This document shows, in pieces, positions 1 through 6,594 of a stretch of 14,856 nt of DNA. Where the stretch lies: the NCBI GenBank assembly GCA_031404455.1, contig JANNHP010000150.1, forward strand, positions 1 through 14,856, written 5' to 3'. Numbering within the stretch: position 1 is the first letter of the stretch; each line of letters opens with the position of its first letter. The DNA comes from JANNHP01 sp031404455. GTDB lineage: Bacteria; Planctomycetota; JAJSAM01; JAJVHW01. A program made the position numbers and the translations under genes. The notes below the pieces were generated by a model that saw only the letters and a list, made by a program, of their open reading frames with translations, made no database searches and had not been told where the DNA came from.

Positions 1-231
1 CGCGTAGTGGCCGAGCGTCATCAGCGCGACGACCGACACGCCACCGCCGAGGTAGGAGCGGGTCTCGCGCGCGGCGACCGTCGATCCGCCTTCGAGATGG
101 GCGGACGCCGCCGCGAGGAGCGTCAGGAGGATCACCCCGCCCAGCATCCCGCCCGAGAGCGGCCAGCGGACGACGTCGATCCAGAGCGCCCGGTTCTCCT
201 CGCGGGAGACCTCGGGCGCCGCACCGGTCAC
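1..231 (-). CDS. Membrane protein, partial (continues beyond window start)
   Basis: Only the N-terminal 77 codons lie in the window. The GTG start (229-231) overlaps the TGA of the upstream lipoprotein gene in a GTGA arrangement, which points to translational coupling and decides this start. The visible protein begins MTGAAPEVSREENRALWIDV, followed by a hydrophobic segment (about residues 24-43, containing GGMLGGVILLTLLAASAH) and a second one beginning near residue 63 (GGGVSVVALMTLGHYA) that runs off the edge. It therefore looks like a multi-pass inner-membrane protein. I do not recognise the family. The charged N-terminus ahead of the first helix fits a cytoplasmic start. Confidence 0.6.
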   Translation of the reverse strand, partial: MTGAAPEVSREENRALWIDVVRWPLSGGMLGGVILLTLLAAASAHLEGGSTVAARETRSYLGGGVSVVALMTLGHYA

Positions 232-584
232 TTCGGGGCCCCTCCACTCCCCTTCACGCGGAACGCGACCTCCGTCGGCGACACGATCGCGAGCTGGAGC
301 CCGGGCATCGTCGAGACGTCGAGCCAGCGGTTGTAGTGCACCTGCTCGCGCGGGATCGCGAACACGTCCTCGTAGCCTCCCGTGATGGTCCCCGCGCCCG
401 GGGGAATCGTGCGGATGAGCTTGAACTCGTCCTGCACGCCGATCACGAACACGGTGCCCAGCGGCGTCTCGTGGTGAATGCCTATCGGCACGATCTGCCA
501 GCTCTCGATCCCGTTCGGAACCGTGGCGCAACCGGACACGAGGAACGCGGACACGGCCGCGCACGATGCCAGAGCTCGGTGCAT
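228..584 (-). CDS. Small lipoprotein, function unknown
   Basis: 118 residues. The ATG (582-584) has a textbook AGGAGG ribosome binding site 4 nt upstream, which fixes the start despite a longer open frame. The N-terminus (MHRALASCAAVSAFLVSGC) is a lipoprotein signal peptide with lipobox V-S-G-C, so Cys19 should be lipidated and the remaining roughly 100 residues should face the periplasm. The mature part has alternating beta-strand-like segments (WQIVPIGIHHETPLGTVFVIGV, then FKLIRTIPPG, then GLQLAIVSPTEVAFRVKG) with no catalytic motif I recognise. It is the middle gene of a minus-strand group: 26 bp after a two-helix membrane protein and overlapping the next membrane protein by 4 bp, so the three probably act together at the envelope. 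Confidence 0.75.
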   Translation of the reverse strand: MHRALASCAAVSAFLVSGCATVPNGIESWQIVPIGIHHETPLGTVFVIGVQDEFKLIRTIPPGAGTITGGYEDVFAIPREQVHYNRWLDVSTMPGLQLAIVSPTEVAFRVKGSGGAPK

Positions 585-610
585 GGAACCTCCTAGGTCG
601 CGGGAGTGTA

Positions 611-1114
611 TCAACCGAGCGCCGGGATCCGTTCGACGAGGTGAGCCCGGGCGGCCTCGAGTTCCGTCCGCCACCCGGGCCCGACGCGGCGCGCGAGGCG
701 AATCTCGGGTTCCGGACCAGCGATCACGAGGTCCCCGCCGCGGTCGTCGAGCAGAGGCGCGCCCTCGGGAACCGGGAACGGACGGAGCGAGAGACGCGCC
801 CTTCCCGCCCACTCCGACGTCGCATCCCGGGCGAACGGCCACGCTCCCTCGCGTCCGCGAACCGAGGATCCGCGCACGAGGACGTCCCGGCGCCTCGCGA
901 GCCAGAGCCACGCCGCCGTCGCGCCGAACGCGCAGAACACCGCACCCCCGCCGAGCTCGATCCAGTGCCCGGTGACGGCCGACCAGACGACGAGCGGAAG
1001 TCCTGCGGCGAGCGCCGGGACGGCGAGGAGGCCCGCCCACGGCCAGTCCGCGGCGCGCACGCGCACCGCGCCGTCGCCGGCGTCGTCCAGCCTGAGACCG
1101 AAGGCGATCCGCAT
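611..1114 (-). CDS. Two-helix membrane protein, function unknown
   Basis: 167 residues from an ATG at 1112-1114. Two hydrophobic segments lie close together (about residues 24-47 starting WPWAGLLAVPALAAGLPLVV, and about 51-73 containing GGGAVFCAFGATAAWLWLA). They are followed by a basic RRR at the membrane edge and a soluble C-terminal part of about 90 residues rich in Arg, Glu and Gly. The arrangement resembles small membrane-anchored proteins with a PH-like C-terminal domain, but I cannot assign a family. There is no clear ribosome binding site before the ATG. It is probably the first gene of the minus-strand group 1114-1, with the lipoprotein starting 26 bp downstream. The region upstream carries the duplicated 21-bp sequence at 1134-1176. 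Confidence 0.6.
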   Translation of the reverse strand: MRIAFGLRLDDAGDGAVRVRAADWPWAGLLAVPALAAGLPLVVWSAVTGHWIELGGGAVFCAFGATAAWLWLARRRDVLVRGSSVRGREGAWPFARDATSEWAGRARLSLRPFPVPEGAPLLDDRGGDLVIAGPEPEIRLARRVGPGWRTELEAARAHLVERIPALG

Positions 1115-1133
1115 CGGGTGCGAAAGCTACCGT

Positions 1134-1176
1134 GGCACGACAGGGGAGACAGTTCGGCACGACAGGGGAGACAGTT
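1134..1176. repeat. Tandem 21-bp repeat, two copies
   Basis: Two identical 21-bp copies (GGCACGACAGGGGAGACAGT plus a final T) occupy 1134-1154 and 1156-1176, separated by a single C, so the period is 22 bp. They sit in the 189-bp non-coding gap between the start of the minus-strand gene at 1114 and the end of the FG-GAP lipoprotein gene at 1304, about 20 bp upstream of the former. They could be an operator, or a fragment of an intergenic repeat family of the kind spread by REP-associated transposases. Two copies cannot distinguish these. Confidence 0.7.
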
Positions 1177-1262
1177 GACCCGAGCTCGAACTGAAGACCG
1201 GAGTGGCGAAGCCCTCGCCATCGGACGTCGTGCGCACGATGGCGTCGGAAGGCCTGTTGAAG

Positions 1263-1301
1263 GCTCGTGAAGAAGCCGCGCCTCGCGGTTTCCTCACGAG
1301 C
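1263..1301 (-). terminator. Long hairpin just beyond the FG-GAP lipoprotein gene
   Basis: An 18-nt inverted repeat (arms 1263-1280 and 1284-1301, 3-nt loop) begins 3 bp past the stop codon of the minus-strand gene. The arms differ at two positions; in minus-strand RNA one of these becomes a G-U pair and the other a mismatch. There is no U-run after the stem, so it is either a weak or factor-assisted terminator, or an mRNA 3'-end stabilising structure. The placement makes it the natural 3' end of the 3381-1304 operon. Confidence 0.5.
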
Positions 1302-1303
1302 TC

Positions 1304-3193
1304 TCAGCGGGTGACTTCCCTCAGCTCCTTGACGCCCTGCTCGACGAAGTACTCCTTGCGCGCCGGGACGTTCTCGAAGGACTGCTTCTCGCCGCCCGGC
1401 CAGCGGATCTCGACGCGCTTCGCCTCGGTCTCGTCACCCAGACCGAAGAAGAACCGCGGGTCGTTGTCGTTGCAGAACGACGCGCCGTGGTGCAGTTCCT
1501 CGACGCGCGGCTTGCCGTCGGCGAGGTACACGGTGACGCGCGCGCCGGACGGGTCGCGCAGGCCGCCCTTGCCTTCGAGGCGGAAGACGAGGAACGAGTT
1601 CCTGTTGCCGCCGTCGTTGCGGAAGAGCGCGGGGTAGTCGTTGAGAGCGGAGACGAAGACGTCCTGGTCGCCGTCGTTGTCGAAGTCGGAGAACGCGGCG
1701 CCGCGCCACACGCGCATCAACTGCATGGCCGGGCCGCCGTGCCTCGCGATGACCGCGGGATCGGCGGGGTCTTCGCCGTCCAAGAGGTCCCCGACGTTCT
1801 CGAAGGCGTGCGTCGGCGCGCCGACGCCCCGGAGCAGGAGGCAACGCTGGCGGTAGCTCGAGCCGGTCGCCTTCTGGAAGTTGTCGATCTCGCCGTACAC
1901 GTGGCCGTTCGCGACGAAGAGGTCGAGGTTTCCGTCGGAATCGTAGTCGAAGAGGCGGTTGCCCCACTGCAGGCGCAGGAAGCTCGGCCGCGTCACGTTG
2001 TAGGCGTTCGACATGTCCTGGAACGACGCGTTGCGCGTCTTTCCGCTCTGGTTCACGTAGATCGTGAAGTGGTCGTGCGAGAAGTTCGACACCGCGAGGT
2101 CGAGCCAGCCGTCGCGGTTCACGTCGGCAAAGTCCACGCCCATCGAGGCCTGGCCCTTGCCGTCGACGTCGTACGCCACGCCCGCTTCGACGCCGCGGTC
2201 GATGAAGTGCCCCTTGCCGTCGTTGATCCAGAGGTGGTTCGCCTGCGTGTCGTTGGGCACGAAGATGTCGAGGTCGCCGTCGTTGTCCACGTCGCTCATG
2301 ATCGGCTGGAACCCGTAGCCCATGGGCTGCTGCTTGCCGAGGTGCGTCGTCGTCGCCTCTCGGAAGGTGCCGTCCCCGTTGCCGAGATAGAGACGGTCCG
2401 CCTGGCCCTTGAGCCCGCTCGGACCGACGTAGACCGCGAAGCCGCGCCACATCGCGTAGCGGCCGGGCTTGCCGGCGTCGCGGCACTCCTTGATGAAGGC
2501 GTGCTGGTCGCTGTAGTTCGCGACGTAGATGTCCTGCACGCCGTCGCCGTCCACGTCGCCCCAGCAGCACGACGTGCTCATGTCGTCGTCGGCGCCGAGG
2601 AGCCCGGCCTTCTCGGCCACCTCCTCGAACGTGCCGTCGCCACGGTTGCGGAGCAGGTAGTTGCGCCCCCAGCAGCACACGTAGAAGTCGGGCCACCCGT
2701 CGGCGTCGTAGTCGCACGAGGCGCCGCCGAACCCGAACGCCTTCACGTCGACGCCGGACCTCGAAGTGACGTCGGTGAACTTCAGGTTCCCGTCGTTGTG
2801 GTAGACGCGGGTCCGCCACTCGTCGTCGTACTCGAGTTCGCCGGCCTCCGTCAGCATCGTGCCGTCGACGACGACGAGGTCCATCAGGCCGTCGCGGTCG
2901 TAATCGAGCACGATCGAGCCGCCGCCCATCCCGGAGACGATCCAGTCCTTCTGGACCGGTTTCCCCGTGTGGTTCATCGCGACGAGCCCCGCCTCCTTCG
3001 CCACGTCCACGAACACCGGGAGCGGCCGTCCGGCGGCAGGCGACGGCGCCCGGACCGGAGCCCGGAGCGACGGCGTGCCGGTCGTGCCGGGGCCGGGCGC
3101 CACGGGAGGCGCGGGCGCCGGGGTGCAGCCCCACCAGAAGAAGGCGAGCGCCGCGAGAGCGGCGGTCGCGCCGAGCGAGGCGAGCGGCCTCAT
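1304..3193 (-). CDS. CRTAC1-type FG-GAP/VCBS repeat lipoprotein with C-terminal UnbV/ASPIC domain
   Basis: 629 residues. The ATG (3191-3193) overlaps the TGA of the upstream small gene (ATGA); the open frame continues to 3772 but only this start gives a signal peptide. Residues 1-23 form a lipoprotein-like signal with Cys23 as the probable lipidation site (F-W-W-G-C, a bulky and atypical lipobox), followed by a Pro/Ala-rich linker to about residue 58. Seven Asp-rich calcium-binding FG-GAP motifs of the DxDxDG type lie at about 97, 161, 213, 301, 357, 416 and 503, as expected for a seven-bladed beta-propeller. Residues from about 540 to 615 match the ASPIC/UnbV module (DPRFFFGLGD, then EIRWPGG). 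Such proteins are exported or surface proteins, generally of unknown biochemical role. Two vicinal cysteine pairs (173-174 and 209-210) are unusual. It is paralogous to the exported part of the anti-sigma factor at 3907-5982. Confidence 0.9.
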   Translation of the reverse strand: MRPLASLGATAALAALAFFWWGCTPAPAPPVAPGPGTTGTPSLRAPVRAPSPAAGRPLPVFVDVAKEAGLVAMNHTGKPVQKDWIVSGMGGGSIVLDYDRDGLMDLVVVDGTMLTEAGELEYDDEWRTRVYHNDGNLKFTDVTSRSGVDVKAFGFGGASCDYDADGWPDFYVCCWGRNYLLRNRGDGTFEEVAEKAGLLGADDDMSTSCCWGDVDGDGVQDIYVANYSDQHAFIKECRDAGKPGRYAMWRGFAVYVGPSGLKGQADRLYLGNGDGTFREATTTHLGKQQPMGYGFQPIMSDVDNDGDLDIFVPNDTQANHLWINDGKGHFIDRGVEAGVAYDVDGKGQASMGVDFADVNRDGWLDLAVSNFSHDHFTIYVNQSGKTRNASFQDMSNAYNVTRPSFLRLQWGNRLFDYDSDGNLDLFVANGHVYGEIDNFQKATGSSYRQRCLLLRGVGAPTHAFENVGDLLDGEDPADPAVIARHGGPAMQLMRVWRGAAFSDFDNDGDQDVFVSALNDYPALFRNDGGNRNSFLVFRLEGKGGLRDPSGARVTVYLADGKPRVEELHHGASFCNDNDPRFFFGLGDETEAKRVEIRWPGGEKQSFENVPARKEYFVEQGVKELREVTR

Positions 3194-3381
3194 GGCGAGC
3201 GTTTCTCCAGGAGAAGGAGGATTCGCGCGGCGACGTATCCGGCCGCCGACACGACGAAGATGCCGATCCCGATCCTTTGCAACTGCTGCGTCCCGGCGAG
3301 GAAGGCGATCGCCATCCCCGAGACCATGGTCACGATCAGCGGGAGGAGCACCCATTTCCACCGGGCGTTCGGGCGGGACAA
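3190..3381 (-). CDS. 63-residue two-helix membrane protein
   Basis: Starts at TTG 3379-3381, the only start codon between an upstream in-frame TGA and the first helix. A GTG at codon 12 (the V of WKWVLL) is possible but would cut into that helix. The basic N-terminus (MSRPNARWKW) precedes a first helix (VLLPLIVTMVSGMAIAFLAG), a short polar turn (TQQLQR) and a second helix (IGIGIFVVSAAGYVAARILLL), ending in KRSP. Both ends should therefore be cytoplasmic. No family is recognised. Its TGA overlaps the ATG of the FG-GAP lipoprotein by 4 bp, so the two are co-translated. An accessory role for the lipoprotein is possible but unproven. Confidence 0.65.
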   Translation of the reverse strand: MSRPNARWKWVLLPLIVTMVSGMAIAFLAGTQQLQRIGIGIFVVSAAGYVAARILLLLEKRSP

Positions 3382-3493
3382 GGTGACGGCAGCGTAACCG
3401 CTGCTCGCGGTCCTTCAATGCCATCGCCGTCGCGATGACCGAAGTGCGCAATCCCGGATACACTTCCGCCGTCCGGGAAGACCCAGCGGTAGG

Positions 3494-3518
3494 GGCACGT
3501 TCGGGAAGACCACGTGCC
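3494..3518 (+). promoter_or_regulatory. Inverted repeat just upstream of the zinc-ribbon gene's ribosome binding site
   Basis: Perfect 7-bp arms GGCACGT (3494-3500) and ACGTGCC (3512-3518) flank an 11-nt loop and end 1 nt before the AGGAGG. The loop contains CGGGAAGACC, which also occurs at 3474-3483, 28 bp upstream. Either a protein operator or a leader hairpin affecting translation is possible. A weak sigma-70-like pair (ATGACC at 3435-3440, GATACA at 3457-3462, 16-bp spacer) lies upstream but is not convincing on its own. Confidence 0.35.
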
Positions 3519-3519
3519 G

Positions 3520-3525
3520 AGGAGG
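3520..3525 (+). promoter_or_regulatory. Ribosome binding site AGGAGG that sets the zinc-ribbon gene start
   Basis: AGGAGG lies 5 nt before the GTG at 3531. It favours this GTG over the ATG at 3435, which has no such site and would add a 32-residue tail unlike the zinc-ribbon family. Confidence 0.75.
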
Positions 3526-3530
3526 CGAGT

Positions 3531-3899
3531 GTGGACACAGGTTCTCTCGTTTGTACGGACTGCGGCGGGACGTTCGTCTTCTCCGACGAGGAGCGGCAGA
3601 CCTTCGCCACTCGCGGATTCCTCCCGCCGAAACGATGCCCGCCGTGCCGCGCCGCGAAGCGCCGCCGGCAGGCGAGCGCGGCTCCCGCCGCGAGCGGGGC
3701 GACGCCGGCGAGTGCCGCGCCGGGCGAGACCACGCCCGGCGAGGCCGCGCCGGAGCGTCCGCCGCCGCGCACGAGACCGCCGGCGGAGGTTCACTCGGCG
3801 ACGTGCACGGTGTGCGCGGCGGTGACCGAGGTGCCGTTCCGCCCCGACGGCGTGCGGCCGATCTTCTGCCTGCCGTGCCTGAAGCAGCGCACGCGCTGA
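3531..3899 (+). CDS. Small protein with two zinc-ribbon modules
   Basis: 122 residues from a GTG preceded by AGGAGG. The N-terminal module (about residues 5-40) has Cys8-x2-Cys11 and Cys36-x2-Cys39 with the pattern LVCTDCGGTFVFSDEE and GFLPPKRCPPCR, matching the probable zinc-ribbon domain family (PF13451-like). A low-complexity Ala/Pro/Thr linker follows (about 48-88). The C-terminal module is exactly Cys92-x2-Cys95-x17-Cys113-x2-Cys116 with TEVPFRPDG and RPIFC between, matching the CxxC-x17-CxxC domain. Each module should bind one zinc ion. Proteins of this type are small, cytoplasmic and mostly uncharacterised, with nucleic-acid or protein binding likely. It stands alone on the plus strand between the two FG-GAP operons, and its stop is only 7 bp from the convergent stop of the anti-sigma gene. 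Confidence 0.85.
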   Translation: MDTGSLVCTDCGGTFVFSDEERQTFATRGFLPPKRCPPCRAAKRRRQASAAPAASGATPASAAPGETTPGEAAPERPPPRTRPPAEVHSATCTVCAAVTEVPFRPDGVRPIFCLPCLKQRTR

Positions 3900-3906
3900 G
3901 TCAGCT

Positions 3907-5982
3907 TCAGCGGACGAGGCGAGGTTCGGTGCGGCCCTCGACGATCTCGTAGAGGTGCCCGGCTTCGAGCGCGCCGAACTTCTCGGTCGCGCCGTAGGGC
4001 CAGCGGACCTCCACGCCGAGGACCCCGGTCGCGTCACCGAGTCCGAACGAGAGGCGCGGGTCCTCGGACGATCCGAAGGACGAGCCGAGGAGCACTTCGC
4101 GGGCGATCTTCCGCTCGCCGTCCGCGCCGCGCACGGTGACGACTGCGCGCGCGCCGGCCGCCTCGACGCGGCCGTCCTGGCGGCGCAGCGAGATCTGCAC
4201 CCAGTTGCCCGCGCCGCGGCCGTCGTTCCTGAGGAGCAGCGCGTGCCCGTTCAGCACGGTGACGAACGCATCGGGACGCCCGTCGTCGTCGAGGTCCGCG
4301 ATGACGAGCCCGCGGTGCACGCGGTTCAAGGAGAGCGACTCGCCCGCGGACCCGGTGATCGCGCCGAAGCGCCCGCTCCCGTCGTTGCGGTAGAGGGAGA
4401 GGGGCTGCTCGTACGCCGTCGTCGGCACCTCGTTCTCGACGCCCGGATAGAGGTGCCCGTTGGCGAACATCACGTCGAGGGCGCCGTCGCTGTCGAAGTC
4501 GAGGAACGACGCGCCCCAGCCGAGCAGAGCGTCGGGCTCGACGAGACTCGCCGCCGCGGTGACGTCGGCGAACGCCGGGACGCCGCGTGCCGTGAGCGCC
4601 CGGTAGAACGTGTTCGGCTCGTGGCTGAAGTTGGTGACGAAGAGATCGGTCATCCCGTCGCCGTCCACGTCGCCAGCGGCCACGCCCATGCACGCCTGGT
4701 CCCTGCCGTTCGCGTCGGACGCGACGCCGGCCGCCATTGCCTGGTCCACGAACTTCCCGTGCCCGTCGTTCATGAGGAGCAGGTTCGGGTGGCCGTCCGC
4801 CGCCACGAACACGTCGGTCGCGCCGTCGCCGTTGAAGTCGGTCGCCACGCACTGGAACGAGTAGCGCTTCAGCTTCGGCAGGTTCGAGACCGTGGCGTCC
4901 TCGAACGTGCCGTCGCCGCGGTTCAGGAAGAGACGGTTCTGCTGCGGCTCGAGCGGTTGCGGCCCGCACGCGACGGGCATGTCGCGCCACTTGCAGCCGC
5001 GGGGCCCGGTCGCCTCGCTCATGAAGCGGCGCATGTCGGCGTAGTTCGACACGAAAACGTCGAGCGTTCCATCGCCGTCGAAGTCGGCCATCGAGGCCGC
5101 GGTGCTCCACTCGGACTCGAGTCCGGCGACGCCGGCCTTCTCGGTCACGTCGTCGAACTGCCCGCCGCCCCGGTTCACGAAGAGGTGGTTCTTCCCGAAG
5201 CAGGCCACGTAGAGATCGGGCAGTCCGTCGCCGGTCACGTCGCCCGCGACGGCGCCGCCGGCCCACGAGTCGCACTCGAGGCCCGAGCCCTTCGTCACGT
5301 CGGCGAAGCGCATGCGTCCGTCGTTGCGGTAGAGCCTCCACCCGTCGCGCACCTGCTGCGCCGGATCGAGCCGGTTACCGTCGGGGACGAAGAGGTCGAG
5401 GTCGCCGTCGGCGTCCATGTCGAACGCGGCGGCGCCGTGGCCGACCGTCTCGATCATCCAGTCCTTCGACCCTGCAGCGCCCGTGTGATCGATGCCGTCG
5501 ATGCCTGACTCGGCGGTGACATCCACGAAGCGCGGACCCGCGTAGCCGGGGACGACGCCGGGCCGCGACGCCGCAGGATCGACCTTCGCGGTCTGCTCCT
5601 CCTCGATCCCCCTGCGACTCTCCACCGACCGCGCGACCATGAGGCTCTGCCCGACGACGGCGCACACGAGCACCGCCGCCGCGACGCCGATCGCCCAGTT
5701 CAGGCGGCGGATTGCGAAGCGTCGGCCCGCGGGCAGCTTCGCGCGGACAGCAGCGACGAGCGCCGCGTCGCCCGCAGCGTCGGTCGCGTAGAACGCCGAC
5801 GCGAGTCGCGCGCCGGCGCGCAGTTCGTCGCGGAGCTTCACGCAGGCGGCACACGTCTCAACGTGTGTGCGCGCCTGCGCGGCGTCGGCGACGCCGACCT
5901 CGGCCGGATCGCCCACCTCGGCCGGATCAACGGTGTCCCCGATGGTCGTCTCGAGGAAGAGGAGCGCGCGTTCGCAGGTCAT
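3907..5982 (-). CDS. Transmembrane anti-sigma factor fused to an FG-GAP/UnbV exported domain
   Basis: 691 residues; the ATG overlaps the TGA of the sigma factor gene (ATGA), the usual sigma/anti-sigma coupling. Residues 1-90 form a cytoplasmic zinc-binding anti-sigma domain: Cys3 and the H-x3-C-x2-C signature (His40, Cys44, Cys47). One helix (about 96-117, starting WAIGVAAAVLVCAVVG) crosses the membrane after a basic RRFAIRR, placing the rest outside. From about residue 150 it is a complete CRTAC1-like protein: seven DxDxDG-type calcium-binding FG-GAP motifs (the first at 188-196) and a C-terminal ASPIC/UnbV module (SSEDPRLSFGLGD, then EVRWPYG). The exported part is collinear with the lipoprotein at 1304-3193. 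Inferred role: hold the ECF sigma factor inactive until the propeller domain senses a ligand, calcium or an envelope state. An in-frame duplication gives DPAEVG twice (residues 19-30). Confidence 0.9.
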   Translation of the reverse strand: MTCERALLFLETTIGDTVDPAEVGDPAEVGVADAAQARTHVETCAACVKLRDELRAGARLASAFYATDAAGDAALVAAVRAKLPAGRRFAIRRLNWAIGVAAAVLVCAVVGQSLMVARSVESRRGIEEEQTAKVDPAASRPGVVPGYAGPRFVDVTAESGIDGIDHTGAAGSKDWMIETVGHGAAAFDMDADGDLDLFVPDGNRLDPAQQVRDGWRLYRNDGRMRFADVTKGSGLECDSWAGGAVAGDVTGDGLPDLYVACFGKNHLFVNRGGGQFDDVTEKAGVAGLESEWSTAASMADFDGDGTLDVFVSNYADMRRFMSEATGPRGCKWRDMPVACGPQPLEPQQNRLFLNRGDGTFEDATVSNLPKLKRYSFQCVATDFNGDGATDVFVAADGHPNLLLMNDGHGKFVDQAMAAGVASDANGRDQACMGVAAGDVDGDGMTDLFVTNFSHEPNTFYRALTARGVPAFADVTAAASLVEPDALLGWGASFLDFDSDGALDVMFANGHLYPGVENEVPTTAYEQPLSLYRNDGSGRFGAITGSAGESLSLNRVHRGLVIADLDDDGRPDAFVTVLNGHALLLRNDGRGAGNWVQISLRRQDGRVEAAGARAVVTVRGADGERKIAREVLLGSSFGSSEDPRLSFGLGDATGVLGVEVRWPYGATEKFGALEAGHLYEIVEGRTEPRLVR

Positions 5983-6590
5983 CGTTCGCCCTCCTCCATC
6001 AGATCCCTGAGACGGCGCAGCGCGCGGGAGATGCGCATCGCGACAGCGGGAGGCTGGTCACCCATCTGAGCGGCGATGTCCTTCACGGCCATCTCCTCCC
6101 GGAACCGGAGTGCCAGGACGACCTGCGTCTTCTCGTCGAGCGTCGCCACGACGGCCGCGAGGCGCGCGGCGTCCTCGGCCCGCTCGATCGGCAGCCCGAT
6201 CGGAGCGGACTCCGCCGCGGGCTCGGACTGGAGCGCCGTCAGGGACGACGCCTTGCGCCGCTCGCCGCGCCGGAGCTTCTCCAGCGCACTGTTGACCGCG
6301 ATCGTCGAGAGCCACCCTGCGAACCTCTCCGGATCATCGAGCCTCGGGAGCTGCTGGAACGCGCGCAGGAACGTGTCCTGCGCGGCGTCCTCGGCATCCG
6401 CCCCGCGGCCCAGCCTGGCTGCCGTCAGCGAGCGAACCACGCCGGCGTACTTCGTCACGAGGTCGCCGAAGGCACGGCGATCGCCCCCCCTTGCGAGGAG
6501 GACGAGCCGTCGGTCTTCGGACACACCTTCGGGTCGTTCCGGCACGCTTCGCTCTGACGGCTTCTGGGAGGGAGGATGCGGATCGCCCAC
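5979..6590 (-). CDS. ECF-type RNA polymerase sigma factor (sigma-70 family)
   Basis: 203 residues from GTG 6588-6590. Region 2 (about 27-110) shows the expected pattern LVLLARGGDRRAFGDLV, then DAEDAAQDTFLRAFQQL and FAGWLSTIAVNSALEKLRR. Region 4 (about 145-200) has LDEKTQVVLALRFREEMAV, then DIAAQMG and MRISRALRRLRDL, the helix-turn-helix that reads the -35 element. There is no region 1 or 3, as is typical of ECF factors. An alternative GTG at codon 23, just before EDRRLVLL, would give a more standard N-terminus; neither start has a convincing ribosome binding site. The gene overlaps the anti-sigma gene by 4 bp. It probably directs transcription of its own operon and of genes linked to the FG-GAP system. 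Confidence 0.93.
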   Translation of the reverse strand: MGDPHPPSQKPSERSVPERPEGVSEDRRLVLLARGGDRRAFGDLVTKYAGVVRSLTAARLGRGADAEDAAQDTFLRAFQQLPRLDDPERFAGWLSTIAVNSALEKLRRGERRKASSLTALQSEPAAESAPIGLPIERAEDAARLAAVVATLDEKTQVVLALRFREEMAVKDIAAQMGDQPPAVAMRISRALRRLRDLMEEGER

Positions 6591-6594
6591 GAAT

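Noticed and set aside
1134..1176. CRISPR array
   Set aside because: Only two repeats with a 1-bp spacer and no cas gene in the window.
566..1270. 234-residue plus-strand open frame
   Set aside because: Arg/Glu/Pro-rich mirror frame opposite the membrane protein and lipoprotein, without motifs or a ribosome binding site.
1487..3397. 636-residue open frame on the plus strand opposite the FG-GAP lipoprotein
   Set aside because: Its composition (Val, Ala, His, Arg and Glu runs) is the mirror of the Asp-rich FG-GAP codons. The minus-strand frame has a signal peptide and clear domains.
3435..3530. Earlier ATG start for the zinc-ribbon gene
   Set aside because: No ribosome binding site; the added residues are unlike the family, while the GTG at 3531 has AGGAGG at ideal distance.
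3194..3772. N-terminal extension of the FG-GAP lipoprotein to 3772
   Set aside because: It would bury the lipoprotein signal peptide and overlap the zinc-ribbon gene and the 63-residue membrane protein; the ATG at 3193 is coupled to the upstream stop.
3955..5508. 517-residue plus-strand open frame opposite the anti-sigma gene
   Set aside because: Same mirror effect of GC-rich FG-GAP coding; no domain, and it is fully covered by a well-supported gene.
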